Part shown: positions 25,963-34,189 of the stretch, piece by piece
How positions within the stretch are numbered: the first letter of the stretch is position 1
How the letters are laid out: the number at the start of each line of letters is the position of its first letter
From: CAYJFG01 sp051881695
Lineage (GTDB): Bacteria > Bacillota > Clostridia > Oscillospirales > Acutalibacteraceae
Direction of reading: 5' to 3'
Assembly: GCA_051881695.1 (NCBI GenBank)
Contig: JBJEQJ010000019.1
Coordinates: 1 to 64,000 of the forward strand
DNA: 64,000 nt
Translations under genes and position numbers: made by a program
Notes under the pieces: generated by a model
What the model saw: the letters and a program-made list of their open reading frames with translations, nothing else
Told to the model about the DNA's origin: nothing
The model's database searches: none

Positions 25963-27348
25963 ATGTTTTCCAAAATTCTTATTGCTAACCGAGGCGAAAT
26001 AGCTGTCAGAATAATCAGAGCGTGCAGAGAAATGGGAATTGCAACAGTTGCAATCTATTCTCAGGCGGATAAAACGGCAATGCACGTTCAGCTTGCAGAT
26101 GAAAGCTACTGTGTGGGCGGTCCGCAGGTTGCAGACAGCTACCTTAATATGGCGGCTATCTTAACAGTAGCTATCGAGTCCGGCGCACAGGCAATTCATC
26201 CGGGCTATGGGCTTTTGTCGGAAAACGCAAAATTTGTTTCTCTTTGCGAACAGTGCAACATAGAATTTATCGGCCCTACCTCAAAAATGATTTCTCTTTT
26301 GGGCGACAAAGATATGGCAAGAAAAACTATGCGTGAAGCGGGCGTACCGGTAACGCCGGGCTGTGACATAGTTGAAGATATTGAGCAGGCAAAGCAGGAG
26401 GCAGAGAAAATCGGTTTTCCGTTGCTTATCAAGGCGCGCTCAGGCGGCGGAGGAAGAGGCATACGCCGTGTTGACTGTATGGATGAATTTGAAAACGCAT
26501 TTAACGCTGCTTCGTCAGAGGCACAAAGTGCGTTCGGCGACGGCGCAGTATATATGGAGAAATTTTTAAGTCCCGTTAAGCATATAGAAATGCAGCTTTT
26601 GTGCGATAAATACGGCAATGTAATCTGCTTGGGCGAGAGAGAATGTTCAATGCAGAGAAAAAACCAAAAGCTTATAGAGGAAAGTCCGTCACCTGCAATT
26701 AACGAAGAAACAAGAAAAGCTATGATGGAGGCGGCTGTAAAGGCTGCAAAGGCAGTAAATTACATAAATGCCGGTACCGTAGAATTTCTGCTTGACAAGG
26801 ACGGGAACTTTTATTTTATGGAAATGAATACACGCTTGCAGGTTGAGCATCCTGTTACTGAGATGGTAACTAGCATTGACCTTGTGCAGTGGCAGATTAG
26901 AATTGCCGCCGGCAATGAGCTTACCGTTAAACAGGACAAGGTGTATATTCACGGCAACGCAATAGAGTGCCGAATAAATGCAGAAAACCCCGATCTTGAT
27001 TTCAGACCGAGCTGCGGAAGAATATATAAGCTGCACATTCCTGGCGGCCCCTGCGTAAGATTTGACACCGCAATTTATCAGGATTACGACATACCTCCGT
27101 TTTACGATTCTATGATAGGCAAGCTTATAGTTCAGGCGCGCTCAAGAGAGCTTGCAATACGCAAGATGAAAATGGCTTTAAGCGAGCTTAATATTCATGG
27201 CGTTGAGCATAACAGAAATATGCAGATAGATATTTTATCAGACCCGGAATTTATTAACGGAACATATACGACAGATTTTATGCAAAGAAGAGAAGAACAA
27301 AGAAAGCTTCAGGAGCAGCCGACCTTTGATATAGAAAACATAGAATAA
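25963..27348 (+). CDS. accC: Biotin carboxylase subunit of acetyl-CoA carboxylase
   Basis: 461 residues. ATP-dependent carboxylation of the AccB biotin. ILIANRGEIAVRIIRACREMGI starts the biotin-carboxylase N-domain. The ATP-grasp glycine loop is KARSGGGGRGIRRV, and MEMNTRLQVEHPVTEMVTSIDLVQWQ is the core signature. GGAGGAAG precedes the ATG. It lies between fabZ and accD. Confidence 0.96.
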   Translation: MFSKILIANRGEIAVRIIRACREMGIATVAIYSQADKTAMHVQLADESYCVGGPQVADSYLNMAAILTVAIESGAQAIHPGYGLLSENAKFVSLCEQCNIEFIGPTSKMISLLGDKDMARKTMREAGVPVTPGCDIVEDIEQAKQEAEKIGFPLLIKARSGGGGRGIRRVDCMDEFENAFNAASSEAQSAFGDGAVYMEKFLSPVKHIEMQLLCDKYGNVICLGERECSMQRKNQKLIEESPSPAINEETRKAMMEAAVKAAKAVNYINAGTVEFLLDKDGNFYFMEMNTRLQVEHPVTEMVTSIDLVQWQIRIAAGNELTVKQDKVYIHGNAIECRINAENPDLDFRPSCGRIYKLHIPGGPCVRFDTAIYQDYDIPPFYDSMIGKLIVQARSRELAIRKMKMALSELNIHGVEHNRNMQIDILSDPEFINGTYTTDFMQRREEQRKLQEQPTFDIENIE

Positions 27349-27375
27349 AAATTATAAACGATTGGATTGTTGCTA

Positions 27376-28239
27376 ATGTTTAACGGCGATATTTTCACAT
27401 TTTTAAAACCGAAAAATGAGCTTGAGGGCGAAGTAAACGAGTATGCCTGCAAACCCCATGTGCCCGATGCAATGTGGGTAAAATGCCCTAAGTGTAAGAA
27501 TCTTTTGCTTGCCGCCGATATGGAGGAAAACCACAAGGTTTGCAATAAATGCGGCCATCATTTCCGCTTATCTGCAAGAGAGCGCATTACCTTGCTTGCA
27601 GACAGAGATACTTTTAAAGAAACAGATGCAGAGCTTGAAAGTGAAAATATTTTGAGCTTTCCTAATTATGAACAAAAGCTTATATCAAGCAGAAGGTCAA
27701 GCGGAGAAAAAGACTCTGTTGTAACAGGCGTTTGCAAAATAGGCGGTATAGACGCAGTTTTGTGTGCTATGAATCCGGAGTTTATGATGGGCAGTATGGG
27801 TACCGTTACAGGAGAAAAAATAACAAGAGCGTTTGAATATGCAACTGAAAATAAGCTTCCTGTTGTAGTGTGCACAGTTTCAGGCGGAGCAAGAATGCAG
27901 GAGGGTATACTGTCCCTTATGCAAATGGCAAAGACAAGCGCCGCCGTAAAAAAGCACAGCAACTGCGGACTTTTATACATTACCGTTTTAACAGACCCCA
28001 CAACAGGAGGTGTTACTGCAAGCTTTGCAATGGAGGGAGATATTATTCTCTCTGAGCCTAATGCATTGATTGGCTTTGCTGGACCTAGAGTAATTGAACA
28101 GACCATACGCCAAAAGCTCCCGAAGGATTTCCAAACAGCAGAATTTTTGCTTGAAAAGGGCTTTGTTGATGCAGTAGTACCGAGAAAGGAATTGAAAGAG
28201 GCTATAGTAAAGCTTCTAAAGCTCCACATATCCCTATAA
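27376..28239 (+). CDS. accD: Acetyl-CoA carboxylase carboxyltransferase, beta subunit
   Basis: 287 residues from ATG 27376. A zinc ribbon with Cys37, Cys40, Cys56 and Cys59 (CPKCKN, CNKCGHHF) is followed by the crotonase-fold transferase with VSGGARMQEGILSLMQMAKTS and DPTTGGVTASFAM. No strong ribosome site precedes the ATG; TTG codons at 27367 and 27370 are in frame but no better. With a 27-nt gap after accC it may depend on coupled translation. Confidence 0.94.
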   Translation: MFNGDIFTFLKPKNELEGEVNEYACKPHVPDAMWVKCPKCKNLLLAADMEENHKVCNKCGHHFRLSARERITLLADRDTFKETDAELESENILSFPNYEQKLISSRRSSGEKDSVVTGVCKIGGIDAVLCAMNPEFMMGSMGTVTGEKITRAFEYATENKLPVVVCTVSGGARMQEGILSLMQMAKTSAAVKKHSNCGLLYITVLTDPTTGGVTASFAMEGDIILSEPNALIGFAGPRVIEQTIRQKLPKDFQTAEFLLEKGFVDAVVPRKELKEAIVKLLKLHISL

Positions 28240-28299
28240 AAAAACGCAAATTGTATTTTTATCTAACCATACTTTCGTATAAAGAGAGGGTAATAATAA

Positions 28300-29115
28300 A
28301 TGAGTAGTGCATTTGAAAAGGTGACAATGGCACGCCAGAATAACAGACTTACTACGATTGACTATATTGATAGTCTGTTTGGAGATACGTTCTTTGAGCT
28401 TCACGGTGACAGACGTTTTGGTGACGACAAAGCCATTATAGGCGGCGTTGCTATGCTTGATGAGCTTCCCGTAACGGTTATCGGACTTGAAAAAGGAAGA
28501 GATACTAAAGAGCGTATGGAAAGAAATTTCGGCTCTGCACACCCGGAGGGCTACAGAAAAGCCTTAAGACTAATGAAGCAGGCGGAAAAATTCCATCGTC
28601 CTGTGCTTTGCTTTGTTGATACAAGCGGTGCTTTCTGCGGAATAGCCGCAGAGGAGAGAGGACAGGGACAGGCAATTGCTGAAAACCTTATGGAAATGTC
28701 AGACCTTAAAACTCCTATTCTTACAATATTAATCGGAGAAGGCGGAAGCGGCGGAGCATTGGCGCTTGCTGTTGCGGACGAGGTATGGATGCTTGAAAAT
28801 GCCGTTTACTCTGTAATTTCGCCGGAGGGCTGTGCAAGCATACTGTGGAAAAATCCGGAAAAAACTGCCGATGCCGCCGAGTGTTTAAGGCTGACGGCGC
28901 AGGATTTGTTTAAAATGCAGGTTATAGAGAGAATTATCAGAGAGCCGAAAACTAAAGAAAGCAAAATGTTTGAAAGCTTAAAGGCGCTTATTGTGCGTAC
29001 CTTTGAAAAGTATGAGCAATTAAGCGAAGAAGAGCTTGTAAGCAAAAGATACGAGCGTTTCAGAAAGTTCGGACGCGAAAATAAAGTTTTTGATTTCGGA
29101 ACAAACGAAAAATAA
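28300..29115 (+). CDS. accA: Acetyl-CoA carboxylase carboxyltransferase, alpha subunit
   Basis: 271 residues. Pairs with AccD to transfer CO2 to acetyl-CoA, giving malonyl-CoA. Signature segments: FFELHGDRRFGDDKAIIGG, FGSAHPEGYRKALRLMKQAEKF, FVDTSGAFCGIAAEERGQGQAIA and EGGSGGALALAVADEVWMLE. It ends the fab-acc operon and is followed by a strong terminator. The N-terminal coiled segment of long AccA forms is short here, as in many Clostridia. Confidence 0.95.
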   Translation: MSSAFEKVTMARQNNRLTTIDYIDSLFGDTFFELHGDRRFGDDKAIIGGVAMLDELPVTVIGLEKGRDTKERMERNFGSAHPEGYRKALRLMKQAEKFHRPVLCFVDTSGAFCGIAAEERGQGQAIAENLMEMSDLKTPILTILIGEGGSGGALALAVADEVWMLENAVYSVISPEGCASILWKNPEKTADAAECLRLTAQDLFKMQVIERIIREPKTKESKMFESLKALIVRTFEKYEQLSEEELVSKRYERFRKFGRENKVFDFGTNEK

Positions 29116-29144
29116 TTGTTTTCGATTAGTTAATATACCGATAA

Positions 29145-29176
29145 AAAATCCGCCGATGTACTGTCGGCGGATTTTC
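29145..29176 (+). terminator. Terminator of the fab-acc operon
   Basis: AAAATCCGCCGA at 29145-29156 pairs perfectly with TCGGCGGATTTT at 29164-29175 around a 7-nt loop. The A/T arms give a U tract in either direction. Confidence 0.88.
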
Positions 29177-29341
29177 TGATTCTGATTATACCGTTTAATC
29201 AGCGGTGAACGTAATTTTACGGTAAGTTAGGGGTTATCGTAAGAGCTAAAGAAGGCTTTTAAGCGTTATTTTCTTTCTTTGCGGGGACTGCCTGCGGTGG
29301 TGGGATTCATTCTTAATGCTTCTTTTGCATTTGCTTTGCAG

Positions 29342-30304
29342 TTAAAATTCTTCCTTAATACTTCTTATAAATAAGTTGGAAAGCGTAGCTTTAGGGTCTT
29401 TATTATATGTTACAACGTCGTTTACAGCCCTTGCAATCGGTAAATCTACATCGTATTTTTCAGAAAGCTTAATAAGCGCACGAGTTGTTGAAACCCCTTC
29501 AGCAAGCTTTTCAAATTTTTTACCCTGTACTATAAGCTCGCCGTACTTTCTGTTGTGACTAAATGCTGAAAATAAGGTTGCCTCATAATCTCCCAAATGG
29601 CACAGACCGTATGCAGACATTTCGTTGCCGCCCATTGCCTTAATAAGGCGGGAAATCTCTCTTGTTCCTCTTGACATAAGCGCTCCCTTAAGAGATGTGC
29701 AGTTAAGTCCGTCCAGCATTCCGGCTGCAATACCGACAACATTCTTAGAAGCTGCGCCAACCTCTGTGCCGATTAAATCTGTTCCGAGATAAAAGCGAAT
29801 AAGTGAGCCGGAAAACTCCTTTACAAGCTTTTCCTTTACAGACTGATTATTAGAGTCTATAACCATACAGTTAGGTATACCTCTTACAAAGTCCTGAGGA
29901 TGACCCGGGCCTACCCACACTGCAATTGGGGTGACGCTTTCGTCTACAAATTCAGCAACAATTTGAGAAAGTCTTAACCCTGTTGTTTCCTCAATACCCT
30001 TCATACAAAGAACAATGGGTTTGTTTTTTAAGTTTTCTTTTGCAACCTTCTCCATAAAAGAGCGCAAATGCTGAGAGCTTATTGAAATTATAATAACATC
30101 TGCGTGATTAATCGCAAACTTTAAGTCGTCTGTAAATACAATTCTGTCGCTGAAGGATAAATATTCGTTTTTTCTTGTTTGTTGAAGCTGAGTAAGCTCC
30201 GGTGTTCCGGGTAAGCCCCAGGATACTACATTATTACCTATTTTATCCTGATACCAAGCGATAAAGCCGCCCCAGCGTCCGCAGCCTAAAACCGATATAT
30301 TCAT
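29342..30304 (-). CDS. gpsA: NAD(P)H-dependent glycerol-3-phosphate dehydrogenase (divergent)
   Basis: 320 residues. Reduces dihydroxyacetone phosphate to sn-glycerol-3-phosphate for phospholipid synthesis. The Rossmann loop is GCGRWGGFIAWY (residues 7-18) instead of the usual GAGSWGTALA. SISSQHLRSFMEKV, KGIEETTGLRLSQIV, GPGHPQDFVRG, EVGAASKNVVGIAAGMLDGL (catalytic Lys) and KGALMSRGTREISRLIKAMGG are recognisable. The unusual loop and GPGHPQDF (commonly GPSHAEEV) suggest a diverged branch; a second gpsA elsewhere is possible. It has its own extended -10 promoter. Confidence 0.85.
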   Translation of the reverse strand: MNISVLGCGRWGGFIAWYQDKIGNNVVSWGLPGTPELTQLQQTRKNEYLSFSDRIVFTDDLKFAINHADVIIISISSQHLRSFMEKVAKENLKNKPIVLCMKGIEETTGLRLSQIVAEFVDESVTPIAVWVGPGHPQDFVRGIPNCMVIDSNNQSVKEKLVKEFSGSLIRFYLGTDLIGTEVGAASKNVVGIAAGMLDGLNCTSLKGALMSRGTREISRLIKAMGGNEMSAYGLCHLGDYEATLFSAFSHNRKYGELIVQGKKFEKLAEGVSTTRALIKLSEKYDVDLPIARAVNDVVTYNKDPKATLSNLFIRSIKEEF

Positions 30305-30348
30305 AATAGCACCTGCCTGATTTACATATTAATTATTTTTATATCTTG

Positions 30349-30354
30349 ATTATA
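30349..30354 (-). promoter_or_regulatory. Extended -10 promoter of gpsA
   Basis: On the minus strand TGC-TATAAT (hexamer 30354-30349) lies 45 nt before the start; the -35 match is weak. Confidence 0.5.
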
Positions 30355-30404
30355 GCATACGGAGGTAAAAAATACTATTAAAAAGTTAGAAGTATTTAAT
30401 ATTT

Positions 30405-30806
30405 TTATTTCTTTTTCTTCAAAGGCGCTTTTAACATATCGGTATTATTTCTCTCCTTTACAAAGAAAGTTCTTATCCCCATAAGAATAAGCAGACCGCC
30501 GAACATTTTTGTAAGAAGCGTGTTATCAATATTCCTTGCCGCCTGAGAGCCTATAAAAGACCCCAAAACTCCGAACAAAGCAAACGGAACAGCAATTTTC
30601 CACTCAATCAGCTTTTTTCTGCCGTATACAAAAAGCGCAATTACTGCACAAGGAAGAAAAAACAGTAAATTTATTCCCTGTGCCTTGTCTTGTGCAATAT
30701 CTGTAAAAAGCGTTAAGTATATTATAAGTATTCCGCCGCCGCCAAGTCCCATTGCTCCCAGCATACCGGACAATATTCCGGCGATTATCTGTATTATTCC
30801 GTTCAT
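30405..30806 (-). CDS. TSUP (TauE/SafE) family membrane protein, half-size unit B
   Basis: 133 residues from ATG 30806, with about four helices. GILSGMLGAMGLGGGGILIIYL matches the glycine-rich start of one TSUP repeat, so the protein equals half of a normal 8-helix transporter. The ATG overlaps the TGA of the preceding gene as ATGA, so the two halves are translated together and probably form a heterodimer. The family exports sulfite, sulfoacetate or other small organic anions; the substrate here is unknown. An upstream ATG at 30833 lies inside the first gene and is less likely. Confidence 0.82.
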   Translation of the reverse strand: MNGIIQIIAGILSGMLGAMGLGGGGILIIYLTLFTDIAQDKAQGINLLFFLPCAVIALFVYGRKKLIEWKIAVPFALFGVLGSFIGSQAARNIDNTLLTKMFGGLLILMGIRTFFVKERNNTDMLKAPLKKKK

Positions 30807-31150
30807 TTTAAAATCAACCGTATTCCCGCCCAAAGCATTACAAGCGCAAAGATTTTCTTTAAGAGTCTGTCTTTTATTTTACGCAAAAAATATGTTCCTA
30901 AAGCAGCGCCCAAGGCGCCCCACAAAAGATAAGGACTAACGTCGCTGTATGTTACCTTTCCGTTTATTATATACATTGCGGCGCTTGCAAGGCAAATGGG
31001 GAAAATTATGCAAACGCTTGTGGCGTGAGCCTTTTTTTGCGGAACACTCCGTTTTAGAATAGGAACTGCTACCATACCGCCGCCTGCTCCCAATAAGCCG
31101 TTAAGCGTACCTGTAACTACGCCGCCGATAATATGTGAAAGCTTTGCCAA
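30803..31150 (-). CDS. TSUP (TauE/SafE) family membrane protein, half-size unit A
   Basis: 115 residues, three to four helices. GGVVTGTLNGLLGAGGGMVAVPIL is the N-terminal TSUP repeat motif. Together with the gene at 30405-30806 (4-nt ATGA overlap) it makes a split version of a transporter usually encoded as one polypeptide of about 250 residues. Such split pairs occur in Clostridia by my recollection. No sulfur-metabolism gene is adjacent. Confidence 0.82.
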   Translation of the reverse strand: MAKLSHIIGGVVTGTLNGLLGAGGGMVAVPILKRSVPQKKAHATSVCIIFPICLASAAMYIINGKVTYSDVSPYLLWGALGAALGTYFLRKIKDRLLKKIFALVMLWAGIRLILK

Positions 31151-31314
31151 AAATAATCTCTCCCATGTTCAATAATATTATTATTATCCGCATACGCTGT
31201 GTAATTATGATATATTTCTTTTGCCTGTGCTTTAAGGACAGTAACTACTTTTAACAGAATGTTACAAATTTCACAAATAAATGTAAAGAATAATTTAACT
31301 TTTCGTTAAGTGTA

Positions 31315-31342
31315 TTGAACAATATGACTTATGTGCTATAAT
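31315..31342 (+). promoter_or_regulatory. Orphan extended -10 promoter
   Basis: TTGAAC at 31315-31320, 16 nt spacing, then TGC-TATAAT with the hexamer at 31337-31342. An inverted repeat AATTGC-N6-GCAATT (31340-31357) covers the -10 end and start point, a possible operator. No gene follows on this strand, so it may drive a small RNA. Confidence 0.5.
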
Positions 31343-31547
31343 TGCATTGTGGCAATTCAATAGAAACAGCAATAGTTGTTTCAAGGAAGAAAGGGGAGAA
31401 ATAAGAAAAAAAGTAATAATAAAGCGTAAGAGTAAAAGATTTAATTGAGAAGCCTTTTAGCAAAGAAAAACTGCTGTATACTGCACAAAGAATACAGCAG
31501 ATAAAAATCAATTTAAAATAAACTGAAATTTTATACACACATTAAAA

Positions 31548-31585
31548 CAGCCCGACAGAACACAAAGCTCTGTCGGGCTGTCAGT
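31548..31585 (-). terminator. Terminator of hisH-hisF
   Basis: CAGCCCGACAGA and TCTGTCGGGCTG form a perfect 12-bp stem. On the minus strand it is followed by TTTTAA. In the plus direction the T tract is poor but the hairpin could also end a transcript from the orphan promoter. Confidence 0.75.
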
Positions 31586-31641
31586 TTAGCTGCTTGAGTT
31601 TTGTTATCGGCAAAGCCGACAAAAGGGAGGAAATAGGGCTT

Positions 31642-32397
31642 CTATAGCCTTACGGCAATTCCATTATTATCAAGATATTCTTTAAGCTCGGAAATTCCGA
31701 TTTCTCCAAAATGAAAAAGCGAAGCAGCTAAAACTGCGTCTGCCTTGCCTTTAGTGAACGCTTCATAAAAATGCTCCATTTTGCCTGCGCCGCCGGAGGC
31801 AATAACCGGGATTCCCACACTTTCGGAAACTGCTCTTGTAAGCTCCAGGTCGTATCCGTTTTTCTGTCCGTCGCAGTCCATACTTGTCAGCAGAATTTCC
31901 CCGGCTCCTCTTTTTTCTGCTTCCATAGCCCACTTAACAGCATCTATGCCCATAGGCGTTCTGCCGCCGTTTATGTAAACCTCCCAGCCGCCGTCTGTTC
32001 GTTTTGCATCTATAGCGGCAACCACGCATTGACTTCCGAATTTATAAGCTGCCTCGTTAATAATGTCCGGTCTTAGAATTGCGGCGCTGTTTACAGAAAC
32101 CTTGTCGGCTCCGGCTCTTAATATGTCGGTGAAATCATCAACTGTTCTTATGCCTCCGCCAACTGTAAACGGTATAAAAATAGTATCGGCTACCTTGCTT
32201 ACTATGTCTACTATTATATTTCTGGCGTCGCTTGAGGCTGTTATATCCAGCAGTACAAGCTCGTCTGCGCCCTGCTTGTCATATTCTGCGGCACACTGTA
32301 CAGGATCGCCTGCATCTCTCAAATTGACAAAGCTTGTGCCTTTTACAACTCTCCCGTTTTTAACGTCTAAACACGGTATTATACGCTTTGCATACAT
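31642..32397 (-). CDS. hisF: Imidazole glycerol phosphate synthase, cyclase subunit
   Basis: 251 residues, TIM barrel. Uses ammonia from HisH to convert PRFAR to IGP and AICAR in histidine synthesis. Catalytic Asp11 lies in PCLDVKNGRVVKG and Asp130 in VVAAIDAKR. GGGIRTVDDF and ASGGAGKMEHF are the phosphate sites. Four nucleotides separate it from hisH. No other his gene is in the window, so the pair is detached from any full his operon. Confidence 0.95.
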   Translation of the reverse strand: MYAKRIIPCLDVKNGRVVKGTSFVNLRDAGDPVQCAAEYDKQGADELVLLDITASSDARNIIVDIVSKVADTIFIPFTVGGGIRTVDDFTDILRAGADKVSVNSAAILRPDIINEAAYKFGSQCVVAAIDAKRTDGGWEVYINGGRTPMGIDAVKWAMEAEKRGAGEILLTSMDCDGQKNGYDLELTRAVSESVGIPVIASGGAGKMEHFYEAFTKGKADAVLAASLFHFGEIGISELKEYLDNNGIAVRL

Positions 32398-32401
32398 CTG
32401 C

Positions 32402-33031
32402 TTACACCTCCGTATTTTTTGTCATCTCAACAAAATTTCTAAGCATTTTAAGTCCTGCTTTACCGCTTTTTTCCGGGTGAAATTGAGTTGCAATTATATT
32501 TTTATACTGCACCGAAGCGTCAATTTCCACTCCGTACTGAGTTGTTGAGGTTACAATTTCCTTATCCTGTGCGTTTAAAAAATAGGAATGAACAAAATAA
32601 ACGTACGGTTCGCCCTCAATACCCTTAAAAATGCCTGATGTGTTATCCTTGATTTTTATCGAGTTCCAGCCCATATGCGGTATTTTCAGGCTGTTATCCT
32701 TATTCGGAATTTTTGTTATACTTCCCTTTAGCAAGTCAAGCCCTATGGCGTCGGGGCTTTCCTCGCTGCCTGCAAAAAACAGATGTAGTCCAAGGCAAAT
32801 TCCAAGAAGGGGTTTGCCTGTATTTATGAATTCCTTTACGGCCTGCTCTGCGCTGTTTTTTCGCATACAGTCTATAGCGTCGCCAAACGAGCCTACTCCG
32901 GGCAATATGGCGCCGTCGCAGCGCAAAAGCGTGTCTTTATCGTTTGTAATAACGGTTTCGCAGCCAATATATGTAAGCGCCTTTACAACGCTTTGCAGGT
33001 TGCCTGCTCCGTAATCAATAACAGCTATCAT
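32402..33031 (-). CDS. hisH: Imidazole glycerol phosphate synthase, glutaminase subunit
   Basis: 209 residues from ATG 33031 (MIAVIDYGAGN). Triad class glutamine amidotransferase: Cys79 in GICLGLHLFF, and the His/Glu pair in ATQFHPEKSG. LPGVGSFGDAI is the family oxyanion-region motif. It partners HisF directly downstream. An ATG at 33049 would add six residues but has no ribosome site; AAAAGAG sits upstream of 33031. Confidence 0.93.
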   Translation of the reverse strand: MIAVIDYGAGNLQSVVKALTYIGCETVITNDKDTLLRCDGAILPGVGSFGDAIDCMRKNSAEQAVKEFINTGKPLLGICLGLHLFFAGSEESPDAIGLDLLKGSITKIPNKDNSLKIPHMGWNSIKIKDNTSGIFKGIEGEPYVYFVHSYFLNAQDKEIVTSTTQYGVEIDASVQYKNIIATQFHPEKSGKAGLKMLRNFVEMTKNTEV

Positions 33032-33062
33032 CTTAAAAACTCTTTTCATTAATTTTTGTAAT

Positions 33063-33091
33063 ATTTTATCATATTTTTTCCGTTATAGCAA
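33063..33091 (-). promoter_or_regulatory. Promoter of hisH-hisF
   Basis: On the minus strand TTGCTA (33091-33086), 17 nt, then TAAAAT (33068-33063) preceded by TGA as an extended -10. Confidence 0.55.
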
Positions 33092-33269
33092 ATGCTTCAA
33101 AAGAAAAAACAAATACTTTGCAATATAATTATTATTACCCTTGTTTTTCTTGCTTTTTCTTGCTTTTCGTATTAAAATTAAATAGAATATGCTAGCTATG
33201 CTTATTTATTTAATTACACAAATTTAACTGTTTATGCACTGCGGCATAGCGAAAGGATTGACCTAAACT

Positions 33270-34184
33270 ATGGAAAAGCATCTGTTTTTAAGAATAAATG
33301 AGAAAAAGAGCAAAATGTCTAAGGGTCAAAAGCTCATAGCTAATTATATTTTGGAAAATTACGATAAGGCGGCATTTATGACGGCGTCGAAGCTTGGCGA
33401 CAGAGTCGGCGTCAGCGAATCGACAGTAGTTCGCTTTGCAACCGAGGTTGGATACGAGGGATACCCAAAGCTGCAAAAGGCTATGCAGGAAATGATAAGG
33501 GACAAGCTTACCTCTGTGCAGAGAATTGACGTAACGGCAAACAGAATATCGCAGGATGACGTTTTAAATACTGTCCTTAATCAGGATATTGAAAAAATCA
33601 AGATGACGCTTGAGGAAACCTCAAGGGATGATTTTGACAATGCGGTAAACGCAATAGTAAAAGCAAAAAATATTTATCTTTTTGCCGTAAGAAGCTCGTC
33701 TGCGCTTGCTAATTTCTTCGGCTATTATCTTGACCAGATTTTCGGCAATGTTCACGTTATAAGCACTACAAGCAAAATTGAAATATACGAAAAGCTTATT
33801 CATATTAACAGCAGCGATTTAATCATCGGCATAAGCTTTCCTCGCTACTCTAACACTGCGGTAGAAGCCATGAAGTTTGCGTCAGACAGAAAGGCAAGTG
33901 TTATTGCGCTTACGGACAGTATGATTTCTCCGCTTGTAGCTCCTGCAGACTATGTTCTGCTTGCAAGAAGCGATATGGCGTCTGTTGTGGATTCTTTGGT
34001 TGCGCCGCTTAGTATGATAAACGCCTTGCTTGTGGCGACAGTGCTGAAGAAGAAGGAAAGCGTAAAAGAAACCTTCCGTCAGCTGGAGGACGTTTGGGAT
34101 AAATACGACGTTTACGCTAAGACTTCTGAAATTGCACAGGGTAAAGAGCTTTTGAACGCTCAGGGTGAAGCTGAAAGGGGTTAA
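33270..34184 (+). CDS. MurR/RpiR family transcriptional regulator
   Basis: 304 residues. The N-terminal RpiR helix-turn-helix (about 1-80) includes KGQKLIANYILENYDKAAFMTASKLGDRVGVSESTVVRFATEVGYEGYPKLQ. The C-terminal SIS domain (about 125-260) binds phosphosugars, with FAVRSSSALANFFGYYL and GISFPRYSNTAVEAMKFASDRKASVIALTDS. Such regulators usually control sugar-phosphate or amino-sugar catabolism, but no sugar genes are adjacent and its target is unknown. It appears to be cotranscribed with the flavoprotein directly downstream (5 nt gap to the proposed start). Confidence 0.9.
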   Translation: MEKHLFLRINEKKSKMSKGQKLIANYILENYDKAAFMTASKLGDRVGVSESTVVRFATEVGYEGYPKLQKAMQEMIRDKLTSVQRIDVTANRISQDDVLNTVLNQDIEKIKMTLEETSRDDFDNAVNAIVKAKNIYLFAVRSSSALANFFGYYLDQIFGNVHVISTTSKIEIYEKLIHINSSDLIIGISFPRYSNTAVEAMKFASDRKASVIALTDSMISPLVAPADYVLLARSDMASVVDSLVAPLSMINALLVATVLKKKESVKETFRQLEDVWDKYDVYAKTSEIAQGKELLNAQGEAERG

Positions 34185-34189
34185 TTGAA

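Larger units (their letters stand above)
31151..31641 (+). other. 491-bp intergenic region with no convincing gene
   Basis: It separates two minus-strand genes. It contains an orphan plus-strand promoter (31315-31342), a 6-bp inverted repeat at its start point, a hairpin pairing TGCTGTAT with ATACAGCA, and the hisF terminator (31548-31579). No ORF with a credible ribosome site is seen on either strand. Confidence 0.6.

Noticed and set aside
31329..31538. 69-codon minus-strand ORF in the intergenic region
   Set aside because: Hydrophobic by base composition only, no ribosome site, and it overlaps the orphan promoter.
31642..33031. hisH-hisF as part of a glycan-modification locus
   Set aside because: Such paralogues exist, but here no sugar-nucleotide genes are adjacent and both proteins keep standard histidine-pathway motifs.
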